Origin: an uncultured Alphaproteobacteria bacterium
GTDB taxonomy: Bacteria > Pseudomonadota > Alphaproteobacteria > Rhodobacterales > Rhodobacteraceae
Assembly: GCA_929200295.1 (NCBI GenBank)
Contig: CAKMZE010000091.1
Coordinates: 567 to 11,173 of the forward strand
DNA length: 10,607 bases
Direction of reading: 5' to 3'
Each line of letters starts with the position of its first letter. The first letter of the stretch is position 1. The translations under genes and the position numbers were made by a program. This document shows, piece by piece, positions 6,918 to 10,607 of the stretch. A model generated the notes under the pieces. The model had not been told where the DNA came from. It was given only the letters and a program-made list of their open reading frames with translations, and made no database searches.

Positions 6918-7933
6918 GCCGCCGACGTAATACGCGCGAGCGTTTCAACAGCGCGTAGTGCTGCACCGCTATCAATGCTTTCAGCGGCGCGCGCGGCCCC
7001 ATCTTTGAGGTTATCAACGCGCCCCGCAACAAGAAGTGCTGCACTGGCATTGAGCAAGACCGCATCGCGGTATGCGCCCTTTTCCCTGTTTAAGAGCGCT
7101 TGGAACGCCTTGCCGTTTTGCTCAGGCGTGCCGCCCATAATGTCCTCGAAAGGATGAACAGGCAGGCCTGCTTGCTCTGGGTGAACTTCGAGCTCTGTTA
7201 TGCCGCCATCCGTCGCGAGTGCCGCCACAGCCGTAGTGCCTGAGATCGCAATCTCGTCAGTGCCATCCGATCCATGGACAAGCCAAGCGGCCTCTGACCC
7301 GAGCTCTTTGAGCGTTTCGGCCATGGGGCGGATCAGATCAGGGGAGAACGCCCCTGTTAATTGGCGCTTTGCGCCCGCTGGATTTGTCAGCGGTCCCAAT
7401 ATGTTAAAGATCGTTTTGCATCCGAGCTGCTGCCGCACTGGCATGACATATTTCACAGCCGGATGGTGCATTGGGGCCATCATGAACCCAATGCCAGCCT
7501 CAGCAATCGCGCGTTCAACAACATCAGGGCCAACCATCACATTGATACCCATCTGCCCCAGCGCATCTGCGGCCCCAGATAAAGACGACAGGTTTTTATT
7601 GCCATGTTTTGCCACAGGCACACCTGCGCCTGCGACCACAAAGGCTGTTGCGGTAGAAATATTCAGCGTGCCTTTGCCATCGCCCCCGGTGCCAACGATA
7701 TCCATCGCATCAGCGGGAGCAGAAACCGCATTGCAACGGGCGCGCATCGCCGCGGCGGCCGCGGCGTATTCCGTCACTGATTCGCCGCGCGCGCGCATCG
7801 CCATTAAAAGCCCGCCGATCTGTGCCTCGGTGGCGGCGCCATCAAATAGCAGGCCAAAGGCGTCCTCTGCTTGGGCGCGTGTCAGCGGCCCCTCAGATGC
7901 GGCAGAAATAAGGGGCTTCATTGCATCACTCAT
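6914..7933 (-). CDS. trpD: Anthranilate phosphoribosyltransferase
   Basis: Joins anthranilate to PRPP to form phosphoribosyl-anthranilate, the second committed step of tryptophan synthesis. The 339 residues match the family. An N-terminal helical domain leads to the PRPP loop GTGGDG (81-86). Then come NISTATAF, KHGN (109-112) and NKNLSS, the anthranilate-binding region PVRQQLG with Arg167, FNILGPLTNP, and the magnesium-binding HGSDGTDE (Asp226, Glu227). It overlaps trpG upstream by ATGA and ung downstream by ATGA. An AAGG about 8 bases before the ATG is a reasonable ribosome site. The monofunctional form, separate from TrpG, is as expected for this group. Confidence 0.97.
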   Translation of the reverse strand: MSDAMKPLISAASEGPLTRAQAEDAFGLLFDGAATEAQIGGLLMAMRARGESVTEYAAAAAAMRARCNAVSAPADAMDIVGTGGDGKGTLNISTATAFVVAGAGVPVAKHGNKNLSSLSGAADALGQMGINVMVGPDVVERAIAEAGIGFMMAPMHHPAVKYVMPVRQQLGCKTIFNILGPLTNPAGAKRQLTGAFSPDLIRPMAETLKELGSEAAWLVHGSDGTDEIAISGTTAVAALATDGGITELEVHPEQAGLPVHPFEDIMGGTPEQNGKAFQALLNREKGAYRDAVLLNASAALLVAGRVDNLKDGAARAAESIDSGAALRAVETLARITSAA

Positions 7934-8511
7934 GCGGGGACCTTCATGTGTTTTAAAAAGTTATCGAGCATCTGATGCCCATGTTCTGAGCGGATGCTTT
8001 CAGGGTGGAACTGCACACCGTGGATCGGCAGCTCTTTGTGTTGCAGGCCCATAATCGTGCCGTCTTCTAGCTCAGCCGTGATCTCAAGACACTCTGGCAG
8101 GGTGTCGCGAGACACCGTCAATGAATGATATCGCGTTGCCTCAAATGGGGTGGGAAGACCTGCAAAGAGACCTTTGCCTGTGTGGCGCATCGTGCCCATT
8201 TTGCCATGCACGATTTCATGACAGCGAATAACATCACCGCCAAAGGCTTCGGCAATTGTTTGATGCCCCAAACACACACCCAACAGCGGGATGCGTGTTT
8301 CAGCGGCGGCTTCGGTCAAAGCAAGACAAATACCTGCGCGCTGTGGGTCACATGGGCCGGGCGAGAGCACAATCGCCTCGGGCTTGAGCGCCATTGCCTC
8401 TTGCACATTCAGCGCATCATTGCGTGCGACATGGACATCTGCACCCAGTTCACCCAAATAATGCACCAGATTATAGGTAAAACTGTCGTAATTATCTATC
8501 AACAGCAGCAT
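7930..8511 (-). CDS. trpG: Anthranilate synthase glutamine amidotransferase subunit (component II)
   Basis: Hydrolyses glutamine and passes ammonia to TrpE to make anthranilate from chorismate. The 193-residue class I amidotransferase has the oxyanion region LSPGPCDP (49-56), the nucleophile elbow GVCLGHQ with Cys80, and the catalytic pair His169 and Glu171 in QFHPES. Such subunits are often shared with para-aminobenzoate synthase (PabA), so it may also serve folate synthesis; its placement before trpD favours the tryptophan role. It is the first gene of the minus-strand operon and stops 4 bases into trpD (ATGA). GAAGGA and AGG lie about 8-14 bases upstream of ATG 8511. Its partner trpE is not adjacent but lies beyond the divergent deacetylase-like gene. 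Confidence 0.95.
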   Translation of the reverse strand: MLLLIDNYDSFTYNLVHYLGELGADVHVARNDALNVQEAMALKPEAIVLSPGPCDPQRAGICLALTEAAAETRIPLLGVCLGHQTIAEAFGGDVIRCHEIVHGKMGTMRHTGKGLFAGLPTPFEATRYHSLTVSRDTLPECLEITAELEDGTIMGLQHKELPIHGVQFHPESIRSEHGHQMLDNFLKHMKVPA

Positions 8512-8650
8512 CTATGCACCTGTCCTTCATTTTAAGCTACCCTCACCCCTTTGGGTCGCGGTATAGATGTTGTATACATGATCTGTGGATTGGGTTGTCG
8601 TCAAGGTCCGTTAGAACGATGAGACGATACAAAAAGAGGTGAGCAGCCAT
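8512..8650. promoter_or_regulatory. Divergent intergenic region between trpG and the deacetylase-like gene
   Basis: These 139 bp must drive trpG leftward and the deacetylase-like gene rightward. A minus-strand TTGACG (8604-8599) is the best -35 for trpG, but no good -10 follows at the usual spacing. TGTATACA, an 8-bp palindrome, lies at 8571-8578. An interrupted hairpin (TACC/GGTA outside ACCC/GGGT, 8538-8563) lies in the trpG leader. No leader peptide with tandem Trp codons is present, so classical attenuation at trpG is not supported. Confidence 0.5.
8634..8643 (+). promoter_or_regulatory. Ribosome binding site that fixes the start of the deacetylase-like gene
   Basis: AAGAGGTGAG is one base from the ideal AAGGAGGTGA core and ends 7 bases before ATG 8651. 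The alternative GTG at 8639 lies inside this site and cannot be the start it serves. Confidence 0.75.
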
Positions 8651-10270
8651 ATGCGTGGGGTTTTTTCGGGTAGTGTTTGGGGGTTGTTTTGCGGCAGCCT
8701 GATATTAGCGATGGTGTCATTGATGTATGATGCCCCGGCGGCCAGTACGCCGCCAAAAGCACCGTTGGTGACGGCCCCCGTTGAGGCGCCTCAGCCTGAT
8801 GCGACAACGCAAGATACAGCAGAAGCCCCAGAGATTGCCGACGACACAGCGCCTGAGAGCACGACACAGACAACAGCGCCGCGTGTCTCAACCCCGGAAA
8901 TCGAAGAAATGGTTGTGACCGATGCGCAGACAGCACCAGCCCAGCAGCCGACGACAGAGGTTGTCGTTGATGGGTTTTCGGAGCCCGCGGATGATCAATC
9001 GCCCGAGATTGCGGCCACAACCGAAGATCCGGTTCTGCCAAACCCGCAAGGGCTTTCGCCGCAAATGCCAGAAACAGAGAGCGATGTGATCGTTTCAACG
9101 GCTCCAGCGGCATTGCCTGAGGTCGAAACACCAGACGCGCCGGCTGACGCAGAGAGCGATCCAGCACCTGAGCCGCAAGATGTTATCATTATTGCTGAGG
9201 CTGATGTGCCAGAGGCCGCGCCAACTGCACCTGAAGAAAATGAAACACCTGATGCGACTGTTATTGAGGACGTCACAGACGAAGACACGACAGAGATTGA
9301 GGAAAGCCCATCGGACGTGGTAGTGACAATGCCTTCTGATGAGACTGCACCTGAGAAGACGGCGGCAGATGATGAACAACCATCTGAAGAGCAAGCGGAT
9401 GCACCAGAAGAGCAGATGCCAGTAGATGATGCACCTACAACTGATGCTGAAACCCCGGATGTGATTACACTTATTCCTGAAGGCGCGTCGAATTTGCCAA
9501 CAGGCAATGGCTCTGTACAGATAAACCGACCAAATTCTGAGGCGCCTGCAACGCAAGCTGCTCAGGAAGAAACGGTTATCGTTGTAACAGACCCGAGCTT
9601 ACCCGCGATCTCGCGCTACAGCATGCTGTCGCAAAACCCTGAAAACAAACCGATGGTATCTGTTGTACTCATCGATGATGGGGATTTTGCGGGCGCTATC
9701 CCTGCTTTGGCAGGAATCCCGTTCCCGGTAACAGTGATGCTTGATCCAGGCTCTGCTGATGCGCGCGACAAAATGGTGGCGTACCGTGCGGCAGGTATTG
9801 AGGTTGGCATCCTCGCGGAATTGCCAGATGGCGCAACGCCGTCGGATGTTGAGGTGTATTTTGAAGCGGCGTTTTCGATGTTGCCAGAGACTGTGGCGGT
9901 CTTAGATGGTGCTGGCACGCTGTCTTCTGGAGGAAGTCGGCAAACCGGGCAGGTGATTGAGACGATTGCCGCTGAAGGCCGTGGGCTTGTGACCGTGTCA
10001 CGCGGGCTTAATTCACTCGCACGTGAGGCTGGTAAGCTGGATGTGCCAAACGCGGCCGTATACCGTGATCTTGATAGTGATGGGCAAGCGGCGCGGGTGA
10101 TCCGGCGGTTTATGGATCAAGCGGCGTTTCGTGCGCGGCAAGAGAGCGGTGTCGTGCTGCTTGGGCGCGTGCGGGCTGATACGATCTCGGCTTTGATCCT
10201 GTGGGGCACAGCAAATCGTGCGGGGCAGGTGGCATTGGTGCCTGTATCCTCGGTACTGTTAGCTGAATAA
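8651..10270 (+). CDS. Membrane-anchored protein with long acidic linker and degenerate YibQ-type (divergent) polysaccharide deacetylase domain
   Basis: The protein has 539 residues. A hydrophobic segment at about 4-25, with a short N-terminal tail, is an uncleaved anchor or signal peptide. It is followed by about 300 residues very rich in Ala, Pro, Thr, Asp and Glu, with few basic residues. The C-terminal domain (about 334-539) resembles the divergent polysaccharide deacetylase family: VVLIDDGD (338-345), FPVTVMLDPGSADA, AGIEVGILAELP (381-392), VYRDLDSDG (470-478) and LVPVSSVLL. The family's metal histidines are gone: GHEVLLHLP corresponds to AGIEVGILAELP, and IGHP to LGRV. The whole protein has no histidine. 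It is therefore probably not a zinc deacetylase but an envelope protein with a binding or scaffolding role (inference). It diverges from trpG and converges on trpE. Family assignment good; function unknown. Confidence 0.8.
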   Translation: MRGVFSGSVWGLFCGSLILAMVSLMYDAPAASTPPKAPLVTAPVEAPQPDATTQDTAEAPEIADDTAPESTTQTTAPRVSTPEIEEMVVTDAQTAPAQQPTTEVVVDGFSEPADDQSPEIAATTEDPVLPNPQGLSPQMPETESDVIVSTAPAALPEVETPDAPADAESDPAPEPQDVIIIAEADVPEAAPTAPEENETPDATVIEDVTDEDTTEIEESPSDVVVTMPSDETAPEKTAADDEQPSEEQADAPEEQMPVDDAPTTDAETPDVITLIPEGASNLPTGNGSVQINRPNSEAPATQAAQEETVIVVTDPSLPAISRYSMLSQNPENKPMVSVVLIDDGDFAGAIPALAGIPFPVTVMLDPGSADARDKMVAYRAAGIEVGILAELPDGATPSDVEVYFEAAFSMLPETVAVLDGAGTLSSGGSRQTGQVIETIAAEGRGLVTVSRGLNSLAREAGKLDVPNAAVYRDLDSDGQAARVIRRFMDQAAFRARQESGVVLLGRVRADTISALILWGTANRAGQVALVPVSSVLLAE

Positions 10271-10300
10271 CAGGGCCCTGCGATAGTGGCGGGGCCTGTC

Positions 10301-10333
10301 TTGGGGGCCAGCCCCCAAACCCCCGGGATATTT
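10301..10333. terminator. Hairpin plus conserved-looking tail between convergent genes, likely terminator
   Basis: TTGGGGGC-CA-GCCCCCAA (10301-10318) is a perfect inverted repeat between the end of the deacetylase-like gene and the end of trpE. ACCCCCGGGATATTT follows it at 10319-10333. There is no long U run on either strand. The hairpin with the CCCCCGGGATATTT tail resembles elements I remember as common after Rhodobacteraceae genes. A weaker imperfect hairpin (arms 10271-10278 and 10291-10298, one mismatch) lies just upstream. It probably insulates two converging transcripts. Confidence 0.55.
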
Positions 10334-10349
10334 CAAAACCTAAGAAATG

Positions 10350-10607
10350 TTATTGATTGCCCGTGGTATCAAACATGGCCGCATCTGCCGCCGCTTTGCG
10401 GATCGCGTTGGATTTATGCACGGTCTCTTGATACTCGGCCTCGGCGTCACTGTCATAGACGACGCCGCCGCCAGCTTGGATATAGAGCTTCTGGTCTTTG
10501 AGAACAGCTGTGCGCAAGGCGATGCACATGTCCATATCGCCATTCACGGAAAAATACCCGCAGCCGCCGCCATAGACGCCGCGCTTTTCTGGCTCAAGCT
10601 CGTCAAT
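10350..10607 (-). CDS. trpE: Anthranilate synthase component I, C-terminal 85 residues; N-terminal part lies outside the window
   Basis: Converts chorismate plus ammonia from TrpG to anthranilate, the entry step and feedback-control point of tryptophan synthesis. The visible end of the chorismate-binding domain shows ELEPEKRGVYGGGCGYF, then NGDMDMCIALRT, and then QAGGGVVYDSDAEAEYQET. These match the conserved end of the family, with GGGVV in place of the more usual GAGIV. The TAA stop is at 10352-10350. The gene reads leftward but is separated from trpG by the oppositely oriented deacetylase-like gene, so it must be transcribed separately from trpGDC. Its start, any leader and any promoter are outside the window. 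Confidence 0.95.
   Translation of the reverse strand: MDELEPEKRGVYGGGCGYFSVNGDMDMCIALRTAVLKDQKLYIQAGGGVVYDSDAEAEYQETVHKSNAIRKAAADAAMFDTTGNQ

Noticed and set aside
7200..8054. Plus-strand 284-residue frame opposite trpD and trpG
   Set aside because: Shadow of two secure genes; Pro/Ala/Ser-rich with no recognisable domain.
8571..8604. trpG promoter from TTGACG (8604-8599) with TATACA (8576-8571)
   Set aside because: The spacer is 22 bases, too long for a housekeeping promoter; no better -10 was found, so it is not called as a promoter.
8639..8650. GTG start at 8639 for the deacetylase-like gene
   Set aside because: It lies inside the AAGAGGTGAG ribosome site that serves ATG 8651.
8543..8650. 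Minus-strand 35-codon frame in the trpG leader as a possible leader peptide
   Set aside because: It has no Trp codons and no ribosome site, and its start overlaps the start region of the opposite gene; chance frame.
8995..9507. Minus-strand Ser/Gly-rich 170-residue frame opposite the acidic linker
   Set aside because: Its bias mirrors the GAN/GCN/CCN-rich codons of the real gene; no ribosome site or family resemblance.

Overview
The window looks like a chromosomal segment of a Roseobacter-group alphaproteobacterium (Rhodobacteraceae) of intermediate G+C. Four things point there: the protein sequences, the gene order trpE / trpGDC-moaC-moeA-lexA followed tail to tail by comEC and then gltX, an alphaproteobacterial LexA box (GTTC-N7-GTTC) in front of lexA, and a hairpin ending in CCCCCGGGATATTT of the sort I remember from Rhodobacteraceae intergenic regions. 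No transposase, phage gene, CRISPR array, tRNA or rRNA is visible, and no gene-free stretch exceeds about 140 bp.

Layout, left to right. Positions 1-779 (minus) hold the N-terminal part of a glutamyl-tRNA synthetase, cut by the window edge. A 100-bp intergenic region separates it from comEC (plus, 880-2955), the DNA-uptake channel, which here lacks the metallo-beta-lactamase motif. comEC ends 6 bp from the end of lexA (minus, 2962-3654). From there a long minus-strand transcription unit can be read back: trpG (8511) > trpD > ung > trpC > moaC > moeA > lexA. The trpG/trpD, trpD/ung and ung/trpC junctions are 4-bp ATGA overlaps, and trpC/moaC abut with no gap. lexA has its own promoter and operator, whose -35 hexamer contains the moeA stop codon. 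A plus-strand gene (8651-10270) diverges from trpG. It encodes a membrane-anchored protein with a long acidic linker and a degenerate YibQ-type polysaccharide deacetylase domain. It converges on the 3' end of trpE (minus, 10350 to the edge).

Together, trpE, trpG, trpD and trpC cover chorismate to indole-3-glycerol phosphate. moaC and moeA belong to molybdenum cofactor synthesis. ung and lexA belong to DNA repair and its control.

I do not see a wholly new system. The most unusual points are: (1) a uracil-DNA glycosylase gene translationally interleaved between trpD and trpC; (2) a deacetylase-like protein with no histidine at all, so it cannot have the family's zinc site; (3) a ComEC without nuclease motif, with a one-mismatch CtrA-like box in the shared gltX/comEC intergenic region; and (4) the lexA promoter built into the moeA stop codon.
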